In this document: positions 10,085-21,700 of the stretch, in pieces
How positions within the stretch are numbered: the first letter of the stretch is position 1
Layout of the letters: the number at the start of each line of letters is the position of its first letter
NCBI RefSeq assembly: GCF_000004075.3
Contig: NW_022279584.1
Location: 62,001 to 126,000 of the forward strand
Length of the DNA: 64,000 bases
Direction: 5' to 3'
Source of the DNA: Cucumis sativus
Lineage: Eukaryota; Streptophyta; Magnoliopsida; Cucurbitales; Cucurbitaceae
Notes under the pieces: model-generated
Database searches by the model: none
Told to the model about the DNA's origin: nothing
Seen by the model: the letters and a program-made list of their open reading frames with translations, nothing else
Translations under genes and position numbers: made by a program

Positions 10085-11985
10085 GAAGAGATGATCCATC
10101 AATGATTGAAATTTTTCTGCTTCAAAATTCTTTCCAAGAAACCCCAATCAACTCGATCAAATGCCTCTCCAAGGTCCAGTTTGTAATCCATCCTTGCTTT
10201 TTTTGGACCTATAATACTCCACAACTTTATTTGCAATAAGTACAGGATCCAGAATTTGGCGGCCATCCAAAAAGGCACTTTGAGTGAGAGCTCTAATACT
10301 GGGCATAATTATCTTCATTCTTTCAGCAAGCACTTTTGCAATCAATTTGTACAGCAAAGTAGTGAAACTTATGGGCCGGAAATCAATTACCTTTACTGCA
10401 TCTTCCTTTTTCTTGATCAAGCAAATAAATTTCTCCTTTACATGCATTTAGTTTCCCAGTCCCATAGAACTCATTGAATAATTTACAAAGATTTTCCTTG
10501 AGGAGATCCCAAAATTTGATGAAGAATTCTACTGTGAAGCTATCCGGACCTGGAGCCTCTGTTTCTTCCCATTGATTTTAATGCTGCCCTGATCTCCACC
10601 AAACTAAATTTTGAAATAAGCCTTTTATTTTGATCTGCTGAAACTACAGACCAATAAAAAACGGAGGTGTGAGGAGATTTCTCATAGAGGGTGCTGTAGA
10701 AATCAAGTATTAAATGCTCAATTTCAAAGAATAAAGTGGTTGGGTTTCCTTGATTATTAACAAGCTTCGGAATTAGACTTCTTTTTTTTTTTTTTTCCCC
10801 CGATGAGAACGATGGAAGAAACTCATATTTTTGTTCCCCAATTTCAGCCAAGTCAACTTAGTTTTCTGGATTATATCTCTTTCCTCCCTTCTACAAAGAG
10901 CTAGAAGATCCACTCTCTTATTAACAATAAGTGATCCACTGTGCACGTATCCGGTTGATCATATTTTTTCTCTTCTAGTGCGATGGCTTTTAATAAGGTT
11001 TCTTCATGACTTTTCTGTTTTCTTTCATAATCTGAATGCCATGATTTGAGTTGACCCTTAATGTTTTGGAGTTGAGTTGATAAGGCAAAGCCCATCCAGC
11101 CCGGAGGAGTGCTTGTGGTTAATGAATTTTCAATAAATTGGCAGCAATGCTTGTCTAGCAACCAGCTGTTGCAAAATCGAAAAGGGGAAGGCTCCCACTC
11201 GAATGCCCCTGCTTCTAATAAGAAAGGGAAGTGGTTTGAGGAGATCCTTACTTGACGAGTTACACGTGTGTTCGCAAAAGCCTTGTCCCGGTCAAAAGTA
11301 ACTAAAAATCTGTCAAGCAATGATCTCAAAACTACTCTTCCTTCTCTTGACCATGTTAATTTTCTGTTCAGTAAAATAACTTCAATGAGTTTCCATTCTT
11401 CAATGAATTTATTGAATTTCCTCATTCATGCCACAAGTCATTCTACTTGCTGGAAATCGCTCCCCTTTGATTTGGTCATATTAAAATCCCCTCCCAAACA
11501 CCAAGCTTCTATACAATAACCAATGAGGGAGAGCAGCTCTGACCAAATGAATTTTCTCTCTGTAATCAGTAGGTCCATAAATATTGGTTACCCAACACAA
11601 CTTATTGCACATTGTTCTGCATTTAACTGACAGTGAGTGGCCCCTTTCAATACTTCAATAAAAGAAAATTTACTTTCATCTCACTTGGTTAACATTCTTC
11701 CTGATTTTCCATGAGCTTCAAGAAAGATCCATCCAGTTCCTTTTGATCTCCAAGTGGATTGAAAACAAAGTATTGACCCATTCCAATCTTGAAAGAAATA
11801 TGGGAAAAAGGAAGATGACAATAGGCAGTAGCTTATAATCCTTTTCCGTGGGATATATGAGGAAGACTTGACACTGAGAATAGGCTTTTGGTTGGAAATG
11901 TGAGGAGCTATAATAAGCTGTGAGCACCTTCCACCCAACAGAGAACTTTTGCTTGTAATATCTTTGAATCCACTTGGTCAAAAGG
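10085..11985 (-). mobile_element. LINE, 5' part (endonuclease remnant and N-terminal reverse transcriptase)
   Basis: Reading right to left on the minus strand: apurinic-endonuclease-like remnants (about 11430-11985, frameshifted); the linker with LNRKLTWSREG and the typical ISSNHFPFLLEAGAFEWEPS block (10901-11425); a segment of the region before the reverse transcriptase (10540-10851); and the fingers/palm start with FICLIKKKEDA and DFRPISFTTLLYKLIAKVLA (10157-10447). The endonuclease N-terminus is missing, so the LINE is 5'-truncated as well as frameshifted. It continues at 6133-8078 beyond the retrogene. Excluding the insert, about 3.9 kb of LINE remains. Confidence 0.8.
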
Positions 11986-12700
11986 GCCTTAGTATCTCTC
12001 CACCTGGCTGCTGTTAGCTTGCACTGCTATTTGGATTCTTGGTTGTGGCCTCTTGATCCTACTTCTGGTTTTACTGTTAGATCCCTTATAGCTGACTTAG
12101 TGGGCACGGTTGATCCATTATTGTCTGATTTTTGTTCTGTGATTTGGAAAGATAGATTTTCCTAAAACGATGAAAATTTTTCTTTAAGATCTTAGTTGGG
12201 GTGCCATCAATACTGCTGATTGTCTTCCACGTTGCATGCTTTATATGTCTATTTCTCCTTCTTGGTGTCACATGTGTTGCTGCTACGCTGAATCTTCGAT
12301 CCATTTGTTTTTCCATTTTCCTCTTGCTGCCAATTTTTGGGATATTCTTTTTAGGCTTTTTGATGGTCTTATACGTGTCTTAATAACATTTTGGACACAT
12401 TGGCTTCTCTTCTGGTGGGTCAACCCTTTGGTGGTACAAAGATGACACTTTGGTTGACATGCGGCGTTCTTTTGGTATCTGTGGGGTGAAAGGAATAAGT
12501 GGCTTTTTCATGATTCTTCTTCCTTGTTCAATATTTTATGGAATTTGTTCTGTCTATTTCTTTTCCTTGGTGTAAAGCTAAGCCCCCCCTCTCTCTATAG
12601 ATAATCTATTTTAGTTAACAATTGGACATCCTTCTCTTCTATAAGTTCCTTTAGGTGTTTGGGGTTTTCCCCAGATTTCATTTATAAATGAAATGTTTTT
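11986..12700 (+). mobile_element. LINE 3' fragment with zf-RVT domain
   Basis: The plus-strand frames give WLWPLDPTSGFTVRSLI near 12045, then INTADCLPRCMLYMSISPSW, with Cys/His zinc-binding spacing (SWCHMCCCYAESSIHLFFH), then LWLTCGVLL and a RNKWLFHDSS end. This is the plant LINE zf-RVT domain, which follows the reverse transcriptase. Frames shift at least at about 12165-12200 and 12440. It abuts the minus-strand LINE head to head near 11985. Confidence 0.7.
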
Positions 12701-12839
12701 TTTACAATTGGACTTCTCTTCTGTACTGGGTATCACCCGAACCCCCTTGCAAAATTAGTTTCTTCACATTATCCCTCTTCACAAAGTGGGAGGAGGCATT
12801 TATGAATATTTCTAAAGTGAATACTTCTTTGATGTCCTG

Positions 12840-13340
12840 ACTTATTAAAAGTGTATTGAATTTTCAGATCGCAAAGAACATGGAAGTGTTTATATGGTCC
12901 TGAGATTATAAGAGTCTTAATAATCAGGATAGGCTTCAGAATTTGATGAGGTTTAACCTTTTTGCCTGTTCATATGCAGTTTGTATATGGAAAAGGAGGA
13001 CAATATTTATCACCTTTTTCCTCATTGCTTCTTTGCTTCCAAGGGAAGAAGCTTTCTGCTTAGTACCTTCAGATTTCCGCTTGTCTTTCTAATTCTAATC
13101 ATATTGATGACTGGCTTTCTCAAGTGAAGTTGAAGTCCTTTGGGGTATGCTGTCGGGGCATTCCTTTAGTTGCGTTGGCTTGAAAGTAACTTTAAACTTT
13201 TTGAAGCTAAGTCTTCTGATATAACTTCTTTTGGTGGAAATTTACAACTCATCTCCTTGTGGTGGGCTCATAGTTATAGCCAATTCTTTTGCAATTATCC
13301 AATTTCTTTGCATCACAACAATTGGTCAAATTTTCTGCAA
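12840..13340 (+). mobile_element. Second LINE 3' coding fragment
   Basis: Frames encode a diverged zf-RVT end (FNLFACSYAVCIWKRRT, then IYHLFPHCFFASKGRSF) and a terminal segment (LESNFKLFEAKSSDITSF, then SLWWAHSYSQFFCNYP). Their order and spacing match the C-termini of plant LINE ORF2 proteins. It is a different, more decayed family from 11986-12700. Stops interrupt every frame. Confidence 0.5.
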
Positions 13341-13591
13341 TTAGTTTTTTTGGGATGGGGTTCACTTTTCACCGTCCCTAAGCTGTTTCTACTTCGCTTT
13401 TGTCTGATGATGTCTCTTATAAAACATCAATGTGTGATAGCAGAAGGAAATTGTTAGCAGCCGGTCTTTTTTGCTGTCCAGACATATGGACGTGTTTTCT
13501 CCATTATTTTTCCTGTTTAATTTTTTCTCGCTCTCATTATTTTTTCCATTTCATAGTCCTTGTAAATACTAAAATGTCTTCTGCAATGCAG

Positions 13592-13633
13592 ATTGTTGAT
13601 AGGCTTCATTGGTACATAGAGAAAGGCAATACA
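13592..13633 (+). other. Candidate 42-bp microexon
   Basis: Between a good acceptor (ttctgcaatgcag) and a consensus donor (gtaagt) lie 14 in-frame codons reading IVDRLHWYIEKGNT. The upstream stretch is T-rich like a plant intron. I do not recognise the protein, and no neighbouring exon can be linked to it because both sides are LINE debris. It could be the survivor of a host gene broken by insertions, or chance. Confidence 0.25.
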
Positions 13634-14039
13634 GTAAGTCCATTATGTTGATTTGTTTGATTTTTATTATATTGAGCAGAATTCGTTATTTATTTTTCTT
13701 AGTGCAACATTTTCTTTCAATGCATTTCATTGTTAGGAGGCTATCTGTTACCTTAAATATTCTTTAGATTCATTATGCACTCCACAATCTCACAAAAAGT
13801 ACAAGCCTCGTATGTTACCCTTTTGAACTCCTATGATTGTGAAAGTTGAGAGATGTTTACAATCATGGAACCACTCGGGGGAGGGGGGGGGTTCATCTAA
13901 CTCTTCTACAAGCAACCCTTTCAAACTCCCCACGTCCTACTTATCCTTATTTACAAAAAGAAAGGTATCGTCTATGGTTGCAGGATTGAAAGATTTTAGA
14001 ATAAAAAATAGAAGCCATGTTAGATATTCTCTTCGAATT

Positions 14040-14286
14040 GTGCTCAGGGCAGCAAGTTAATTGGGAGAAGTAAGCATTATATGGAGGCAATATTGATGAG
14101 GCTACATTGATCTCTACTTCTTCAAGGCTGAATTGGGAGGCTGGTAATTGCCTTTATATATCTTGGCTTACCTCTTGGTGGTTATTCTAAACAGCAGTCT
14201 TTTTGGCAGCCTGTTATAGATAAAGTCCATTTGAAACTCGATAAATGGAAAAGGGTATAACTTGTCCAGAGGGGCCGTTTAACTTT
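14040..14286 (+). mobile_element. Outer LINE, reverse transcriptase remnant (left part)
   Basis: The frame encodes SSSRLNWEAGNC then LGLPLGGYSK-like sequence and FWQPVIDKVHLKLDKWKR. This is the segment of plant LINE reverse transcriptase after the catalytic core. The coding stops at a poly(T) run where another LINE has inserted in the opposite direction, and continues at 14936. Confidence 0.7.
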
Positions 14287-14935
14287 TTTTTTTTTTAAGA
14301 TAAGAAACATTTCATTGATAAAATGAAACAGGGGAAACCCAAACTCCTAAAGGTGATTAAAAAAATATAGCCAATTAGAAAAGAGAAAGGAGAGACTATA
14401 GTTCTTAAAAGGGTGCCCATTTTTGTACCAATAAAAAGCAGTAGATAAAATGGTGTCCAAAAAAGAAGTACAAGAGGCAGTAGAGTCCTGAAACAGCCTC
14501 CTATTGTGCTCAGTCCATAAAGTCTAGGAGAAGGCACGAACAATAGCCAACCAAATTGTCTTTTTACATCCCACAAAAAGGTGACCCACCAAGAAGTTTT
14601 TATTGGAAAGAGAGATCGACCAACCAAAAAGCATCCCAGATGATGTGCCAAAACTGAGTAGCAAAGGAACGGTGCGCAAATTGGTGAGAGGCAGATTCCG
14701 CAGCAGTTTGACACACAACATACCAAGAGGGAGAAAAAGACATATACGACATTTGGCGTTGGAGGCAATCAGCAGTATTAATGGCACCGTGACTAAGTTC
14801 CCAGAATAATTTAATTTTCTTTGGGTAGTGATCAGACCGAATAATAGAATAAAGATTTCTGGTAGAGGACCCTATTGAACAAGTTAAATCATCAATTAGG
14901 GATTTAACAGTAAAAGAAGCAGAGGAATCAATGAC
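14287..14935 (-). mobile_element. Inner LINE, 5'-truncated, inserted into another LINE
   Basis: The A tail is the poly(T) run at 14284-14296 on the plus strand. Leftward from about 14790 the minus-strand frames encode zf-RVT sequence (INTADCLQRQMSYMSFSPSW-type) and a C-terminus ending at 14295. Flanks are ccgtttaacttt (14275-14286) and ccgttaaacttt (14936-14947), a 12-bp target duplication with one mismatch. Only the last ~640 bases of the element were copied. Confidence 0.75.
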
Positions 14936-15425
14936 CCGTTAAACTTTATGTAATTCAGTTTTGGCCAACCTACCAACTTATAATATGTCCTTATTCCAAA
15001 TGCCTTTCTTGGTGATACAAGAATTGGAGACTTTTATGTAACTTCTTTTGGTTGGAGAATCTTTATGCCTTTCTAGGGATTGGAAATGAAAACAGAAATA
15101 CAGCTTTATTGTTTAAATGGAGTTGGAGAATCCTTAAGGAGCAGGACTCTTTATGGTGCAAAATTGTTAGAAGTATTCATGGAGTTGATCCAAATCTTTG
15201 GTGCACTTCGGGTAAGCTTGGTTTAGGTTTGAGAAGTCCATGGATCAGCATTTCAAGTTGCAAAGTTTAAGCTTGGTAATGGGAGGAATATATTCCTTTG
15301 TACAGATTCATGGTGTACTGTCTTCTCCTTTGGATGGTCTACTCCTATTCCCAATGATATTTGGGCCTACTCACTCTAACATATCCTTTTCAATGAATAA
15401 AAAGGGATTATGTGGACACATATGA
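14936..15425 (+). mobile_element. Outer LINE, remnant (right part)
   Basis: The reading continues from 14286: LPTYNMSLFQMPF near 14975, then RNTALLFKWSWRILKEQDSL (about 15095) and GKLGLGLRSPWISIS, the standard block between reverse transcriptase and zf-RVT in plant LINEs. A frameshift near 15030 and others make it non-functional. It is truncated at about 15425, where minus-strand Copia sequence begins. Confidence 0.75.
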
Positions 15426-15429
15426 TTCA

Positions 15430-15660
15430 TGCTTATGGATTACATAGAAGAAGAGAATGGACTGCTTCTTCAACGATGTTTTTTGTAGTTCTTCCTCCAC
15501 AGGGATGTTTGTTGTAGCTCTTGATTTCAATCCCCACCCTAAGGTCATTTCAATTATCATGCTACAGTGATGAGCAACAAGTAGATTGACCTTCAACAAT
15601 ACCATTTGCCAATAGGTTTGCCATAATGCTCTAACAATAAAGTTTATCAAGAAATTAAAA
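15430..15660 (-). mobile_element. Copia leader and gag start (fragment)
   Basis: Immediately downstream of an LTR and primer site on the minus strand, the first codons read MANLLANGIVEGQS, followed in another frame by GWGLKSRATTNIP. This resembles the start of plant Ty1/copia gag (MA..., then a PLFDG-D-WW-type block). It breaks off after about 70 codons at the LINE junction near 15425. Confidence 0.5.
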
Positions 15661-15679
15661 TTTCAAGATGAGCAACCTT

Positions 15680-15692
15680 GCTCTGATACCAA
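15680..15692 (-). promoter_or_regulatory. Primer binding site for initiator tRNA-Met
   Basis: The minus strand reads TTGGTATCAGAGC next to the LTR 3' end. This complements the 3' end of plant initiator tRNA-Met, the usual primer of Copia and Gypsy minus-strand DNA synthesis. Confidence 0.75.
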
Positions 15693-15696
15693 TTTT

Positions 15697-16849
15697 TGGA
15701 TCGGTATGGCAACCCTAGAGGGGGGTGAATAGGGTTTAAATAAACTTTTTTGACAAATAAAAAGTAAAATCAACTAATTAGATACTTTTTAAATTTAAAT
15801 AAAGAACTTTGTAAACTTTGTTAAATAACAAGATTGATAAAAATATATGAATGGAAGTATGCAATCAAACTCAACCAATAAGAGTATGTAACTAAAATTA
15901 AATTAAAAAATAATTAGAAAAGAGTTAGAGAAGAAGACACCGTAATTTTATAGTGGTTCGGTTAAACTCAACCTACATCCACTTTCCCAAGCACCTCTTG
16001 GGATTTTGATTGAAAATCTTCTTTGGACTCTTTCCACGGATTTGAGCCGAACCGATTCTTGCTCCTTTTTCGGGTTCAAGAGCAAACCCGATCCTTTCCA
16101 CGGTTAGGATCCAACCGTTACAATATGTTGAAGTTTTTAAATCATACAAAAGAAAACTCTCTAAAAGAGTGAGTATATAATTTGAAGCTCACAAATTTAA
16201 TCCTCACAATACAATAAGAAGCTCTCAAGAATAAGATGAAAAGAATAAAAATTGGAAGCTTTAGAGAGAATAACAATGTTGGCTTTTTGCTTGAGGATTG
16301 TAAAGATGTTGTGATCTTGTGTAAATGTGAAGTATTTAAAAAGAGAGGAAAGATAAATTCAAAATCGTTTGGGTCATTAGATATAAGTAAAAGAAAAATG
16401 AATGGTTGAGATTTAAACTTAATTAGTCGTTAGACACAATACAAATAATAATATAATAATATGTCTTTTCAAAATACTTTGTTTAAAAAGAAATCAATAA
16501 AGCAACTTCACCATCTTTTAAAACAACTAGCCGTTAGACACAAGGAAAAATAATAATATTAAAATCATTTTCTTTATAAAAGCCAATAAAACATAACAAA
16601 AAGCCACATTTGTTACTCCTTCATTGCTCCAAGTGGCTTTCTCTAATTGGTTCAAATTGAATGCTTGGTCGCCACGTCACCATCTCGGGTATTTTTCTGT
16701 TAACCTTCTTTTAGCAATATTTTCTTCATTTGAACTTCGATTTGGGTGATTCAAGAGGCGTTAGAATCATTTTTCCAAGCTCTACGATATGGTCTATTCA
16801 AATTAATAAAATTGTCAATAAAAAAATCAGATTTGTTATCATCAAAACA
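15697..16849 (-). mobile_element. Copia LTR (about 1.15 kb)
   Basis: The minus strand begins near TGTTTTGATGATAACAAATC (16849) and ends at ggatcggtatgg on the plus strand next to the primer site. Internal landmarks are ttatagtggttcggtt (15946-15961) and ctacatccacttt. The same words occur in the opposite orientation in the Copia LTR at 32877-33576 (gtggatgtaggtcgg, gagccactataaaat), so the two LTRs are related. Coding sequence lies on both sides of it (15430-15660 and 16880-17143). Confidence 0.6.
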
Positions 16850-16879
16850 TAAATTAATTGAATAATTAAAATAAATAAA

Positions 16880-17143
16880 TTAATTCCAAGTTTTTCTTTG
16901 TTATTCAAAATAAAACATTTACAACCGAAAACTTTGAAATACCCAATATTTTGAATTTTACCATGCCAAAGTTCATAAGGAGTTTTATCTAAAGAGGGTC
17001 TAACTAAAACTCTATTTGAAACATAGCAAGCGGTGTGAACGGCTTCCGTCCAAAAATATTTAGGTAAACCATACTCATTCAACATTGATCTAGCAAATTC
17101 TTGCAACGTACGATTTTTTCTTTCAACTACTCCATTTTGCTAC
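16880..17143 (-). mobile_element. Copia integrase fragment
   Basis: The minus frame reads QNGVVERKNRTLQEFARSML, then LPKYFWTEAVHTACYVSNRV, then KTPYELWHGK and FGCKCFILNNKEKLG. This is the C-terminal part of a Ty1/copia integrase core, just after the catalytic Glu region. It breaks at 17143 against plus-strand Copia gag and runs directly into LTR sequence on its other side, so reverse transcriptase and RNase H are missing. Confidence 0.75.
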
Positions 17144-18414
17144 TTCCTCTGCTCGAAATGCATCTAAAAATTTTAGGGATGCATATAATCATTGGACAAA
17201 GGCCAATGACAAGGCCTGTGTGTATCTCTTGTCTAGTATGTCTGACATACTAAGCAAGAAACACAAAACCATGGTCATTAGACGTCAGATCAAGGATTCG
17301 CTTCAAGAGATATTTAAGAAGAATTAAAAAGAAAGTAAATATAATTTACTTGCCTTAGAAACATGTTTAGTGGAAAATGACCAAAATGTCTAGATACTTG
17401 ATTTAGGAGCCACTAGTCATGTTTGCTCTTCTTTACATAAAACTAGTTCCTTTAAGCAGCTCGAGGAGGATGAGATACACTCAAAGTTAAAACGAGAGAT
17501 GCCATTTCAGCTCGTGTAATGGGAGATGTTAAATTTTCTTTTTAAAATAGATTCTTGTTTTTAAAAAACTTGTATATAGTTCCTAAGATTAAAAGGAATC
17601 TTATATTTATTTCTTGTCTTATTGAACAATCATATAATGTAACATTTTTCTTTAAATGAAGTGTTCATTTCTAAGAATGGTGTACACATTTGTTCAGCTA
17701 AGCTTGAAGACAACTTTTGTATGTATTAAGACCTAACAAAGCAAAAGCAATTTTAAATCATGAGATGTTTAAAACTGCTAATACTCAAAATAATACCTAT
17801 CTTTGGCATTCAAGATTAGGTCATATTAATCTCGATAGGATCGGGAGATTGGTAAAGAATGGACTTCTAAATGAGTTAGAAGATGATTCATTGCCTCCAT
17901 GTGAATCTTGTGTTGAAGAAAAGTTGACTAAAGAGACCTTTTACTAGAAAATGCTATGGAGCCAAAGAGCCCATAGAACTTATACATTCAGACCACTATG
18001 GTCCAATGAATGTAAAAGCTAGAGAAGGTTTTGAATACTTCATCTCTTTTATAGATGATTATTCAAGGTATGATTATTTATACTTAATGAAACGTAAGTC
18101 TGAAGCTCTTGGAAAGTTCAAGAAGTATAAGGCTGAAGTTAAAAATCTATCAAGTAAAAAAATTAAAATACTTTTATCTGATCGAGGTGGAGAGTATATG
18201 GATTAGAGATTCCAGGACTATATGATAGAACATGGAATCTAATTACAACTTTCAGCACCTGGTACACCTCAACAAAATGGTATATTAGAAATGAGAAATA
18301 AAACCTTGTTAGACATGGTTCGTTTAATGATGAGTCATGCTCAATTGCCTTGCTCGTTTTGGGGGTATGCAGATTGAACAATGTTCCTCGAAAAGTGTTT
18401 CTAAAATACCTTTC
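17144..18414 (+). mobile_element. Ty1/copia element, left half (gag end to integrase)
   Basis: From left to right: the end of gag (KANDKACVYLLSSMSD, IRRQIKDSLQEIFKK); a protease-like region (WILDLGATSHVCSS near 17400, the D-[ST]-G site degraded); the GAG-pre-integrase zinc finger (LWHSRLGHINLDRIGRLVKN, then CESC, 17790-17945); and the integrase core (GFEYFISFIDDYSRYDYLYL, then LLSDRGGEYMD and AQLPCSFWGY). Stops and frameshifts are frequent. Coding is cut at 18414 by the Gypsy unit and resumes at 30857. The left LTR and primer site are absent. Confidence 0.8.
18410..18414. repeat. Left target-site duplication of the 12.4-kb Gypsy unit
   Basis: ctttc is identical to 30857-30861. The Copia integrase reads on from one copy into the other (FLKYL before, then the FE-LCRG-type continuation), so one copy is the original target. 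Confidence 0.75.
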
Positions 18415-20570
18415 TGTAACGATCCAACACTTTATACTAAGGTGAGATCATTACCACTAAAACAAATAAAGACTTTTTATTTAAATCAAAGAAAATACTA
18501 AGTTTTAAAAAGAAACACTCATAAAATATAAGTAAAGTATATAATAAAATATTAGTTCGGAACCTATTTAAAATAAAAAAAATATATCTAAAAGTAAACA
18601 TGGGTTCTGAAATAAATTTAATACTCAAAACATAAATGTGGAAGAAAACATAAGATGTTCCCTATGACGATCCACGGTCACTTCTTGCCATTCGCGAGCT
18701 TGCCTTTACCTGCTCCTTTACCTGAAAAATTAAACATAGAAAAGGGTGAGTATAAATTTATACTAAGTAAGAGACCCACTACTACTCCTGCTACGTGTCT
18801 GTTAACCTCTCGTTATAGTCCTGTAAGAAAATATCGAATATCTATTGTGCTCCCAAACGTACGCTATCCAGTGATCTTGTAGGAACACATCTAGACTCTT
18901 GGTGAACCCGAAGGAGTCACCCTAAAGAAGTGTAAGTGATCCTATTGATTCACATATAAAAGCTAAGCCACACAAACATAAATAGGTGGTGATCCCGAGG
19001 GACACCCATATGATACGACTCTAACAGGTAAAGCTAACACAACATCATAGTCTATACATATAACATAACATAAATAACATATCTCAAACATGATGTATCT
19101 CAACCATAGTATATCTCATTCATAACATATCGTGGTCATCACATATCTTAGTCATACATAACGATTTTTTATGTAGCTATCATTATCTAACATTCTTCAC
19201 AGTCACATCACATGCATCATGGCTACGTTAATGCATACTAAGGGAAAACATAATGTAAGGATCTAATAATAAAACTTCTTACCTGGAGATTAATTATCAA
19301 CTAATTCAGTCATAAACATAAACAAAATTAAAATTATTAATTTTGTCAACCATCACCCAACTATTTAATTAAGCATCAAAACTTCCAACTATTTAATTAA
19401 GCATCCAAACTGACCCCCAAGATTAAGGTTGAATCAAACAAAACCTTGAATGGAAAATTTCGGAGTCTCAAATCCTCAAATTAACACTTGAACCTTCAAA
19501 CAAAAATAATTTAACTCATTCCATTGTAAACTTATTTAAGATCCAAAAAATATTCATTTGGGCATACCAAACCAACACAGCTCAAGAGATACCAAAAAGC
19601 AACTTGGCTTAAACTAAGGCAGAAATGGCCCACGCGGCTCTGCAGGAGGAGAATCGACTTGGCAGTCAGCTCGGGTGCACAACTCACAAAAGGAGAAAGA
19701 AATCGGCTGTGACAAGCGCGATTTACGAAGGAGTAGATAAGTGGCTCTGTGATGCACAGATCGACTTGCTCAAGCAAGGGTTCGTTTAACGATTGCCGGC
19801 AATGAGATCTGGGTGGCACGAGACAGAACTTAACGACGGTAAGGCTTAATGAAAACGTTCAAAAACTAGATGATTGATGAAATGAAAAGAGAGAGATTCC
19901 TCGGCTTCACCTACATGCAAACGTAGGAGGTGGGGGGTGCATAGTCGGCTTGTGCGACTTCGTCACTAAGGAACAAAGGAGGAATGACGGTGTCAACAAA
20001 CGACGAGCGGTGATCCTTGCAACGGAGCACGATGGCGGCTGGGGTTTGTGAAGAATTAAGAAGATGATGAATAGTTCCCTTTTTTGCACGTTTCACAAGG
20101 GTTAATTATATATAATAATAATAATGATATTTATTATTATTATCATTATTCCTTTTCTTTTGCTAATTAACAAATTAACCAAAATCAAATCATACTTTCT
20201 CTCCTCGTTAAATACCCATCAAACCAAACTTTTTACTTTCCCCAAAAATACAATATCTTTCCAAATAATTAGATTTTCCACAATATAATTATTTTCTCTC
20301 TAAAAAATATCTTTCCTAAAAAAAATCAATAATATATTATTCTACCCTTCCATAACTTAATTAATTATATACATATATAATTAACCAATAAACTTAAATC
20401 TCACCAAAATTTTCAATAGTATAATTAATTAAATAATCTTCCACTGAACATTCAATTAATCACAATTTCCACAATACTAAAAAAATTATAACACCCAATT
20501 AAATCCATCATAAATTAAATTAAACTAAGATAATTAAAAAATAAAATTACCTTAATTTTTGGGTGTTACA
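18415..20570 (-). mobile_element. Gypsy LTR, left, in inverted (antisense) orientation
   Basis: The 2156-bp LTR begins TGTAACGATCCAAC and ends gggtgttaca on the plus strand. Its reverse complement matches the right LTR (28702-30856) along its length. For example, tgtaacga-ccaac, caaataaagactttttattt and aaatcaaagaaaatactaag occur at 18415 onward and, reversed, back from 30856. The internal region is on the plus strand, so this LTR points the wrong way. Minus-strand ORFs at 19532-20096 lie in its GC-richer part and resemble no protein. Confidence 0.8.
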
Positions 20571-20597
20571 GTTTTTGAATTTAAATAATTTTTAGAC

Positions 20598-21700
20598 GTA
20601 ACCAGCCTTAAGGACAGCATGTTGTACAAGTTATCGACCCTACTGCACCTGTCACTCATGCATACCTTGCTGCCATGGAGCAAATGTACATAGACTTATT
20701 GTTCAAAGTATTGGCACAGTGACAACCTACCTAGGATATCCAAACAACTCATGTACGGACACCGGCTGCAAGTGTTTAGATCCCAGTTGCGGGAGTTTAG
20801 GCCCCAATTGTAGCATATAACCTACTTGATATGCTTTCAGCAGAAGCCAAACACCTGAGGGATTTCAGGAAGTATAACCCTCGGACTTTCGATGGATCCT
20901 TGGCAAACTCCACCAAGGCGCAGATGTGGTTGAGTTCGGTGAAGACTATCTTTCGTTACATGAAGTGCTCCAATGACCAGAAAGTTTAGTGCGTCATGTT
21001 CTTACTGACTGATAGAGACAGAGGCTAGTGGAAGTCCACATAGAGGATGTTGGGTGGAGAATATGAGTCAGATCACCTAAAAGTAGTTTAAGGAGAATTT
21101 TCATGCCAAATTCTTCTTCGTGTCAAGAGTTCTTAAAGTTGGAGCAAGGCAATATGGCCATAGAGGAGTATGATCAAGAATTCGATGTGTTATCCGATTT
21201 GCACCTGAGTTAGTGAGAACTGAGACTGAGAGAGTTGACAAGTTTGTCAAAGGCATTAAGTAGGAGATCCAGGGTTTCGTTAGAGTCTTTAGACTAGCTA
21301 CCTAAGATGATGCACTACACATGACAGTGGATTTGAGTTTGCATGAGAGGATAAAGATGGCCAAGGCTGTAGAGAATGGTCTAATTGTAGGGTAGAAAAG
21401 GAAGGCTTAGCAGTAAGCCTACAGTAGCACCACAAAGGAATTTGAGATTAGGTGGTTTGTTCCAGCAGCTTAGACAGTAGGTTGTTGAGGCATGCAAAAC
21501 CTTGAAGGAAGTATACATGTGTTCTAATTGTGAAAGGTCTCATTCAGGTCATTGCCTAATAGGAAGTAGTATATGCTACAAGTGTAGGCAACCTGACATA
21601 TATATAGCTGATAATTACCCTCAGAAATAGTTTGAACCTATCTCGAACTAGACTTCTACATCTCGATAGGGGTGAGTTTTTGCCACTAATCAACAGGAGG
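20598..21700 (+). mobile_element. Gypsy gag, 5'-truncated and degraded
   Basis: Frames read DPTAPVTHAYLAAMEQMY, then LSAEAKHLRDFRKYNPRTF, TFDGSLANSTKAQMWL and the retrotransposon-gag-like FRYMKCSNDQK. A decayed CCHC knuckle (CYKCRQPDIYIADNYPQ, His lost) lies at 21570-21620. Comparison with the minus-strand relative shows that the first ~45 gag codons, the untranslated leader and the primer site are missing. A 27-base stretch of unclear origin separates the inverted LTR from gag. Confidence 0.75.

Noticed and set aside
13833..14060. 75-codon ORF with a Gly run (ggggg tract) as a gene
   Set aside because: It overlaps low-complexity sequence and LINE debris, with no recognisable domain.
19532..20096. 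Minus-strand ORFs, with plus-strand counterparts at 29166-29677
   Set aside because: They lie inside the Gypsy LTRs, appear in both copies at matching places and resemble no protein.
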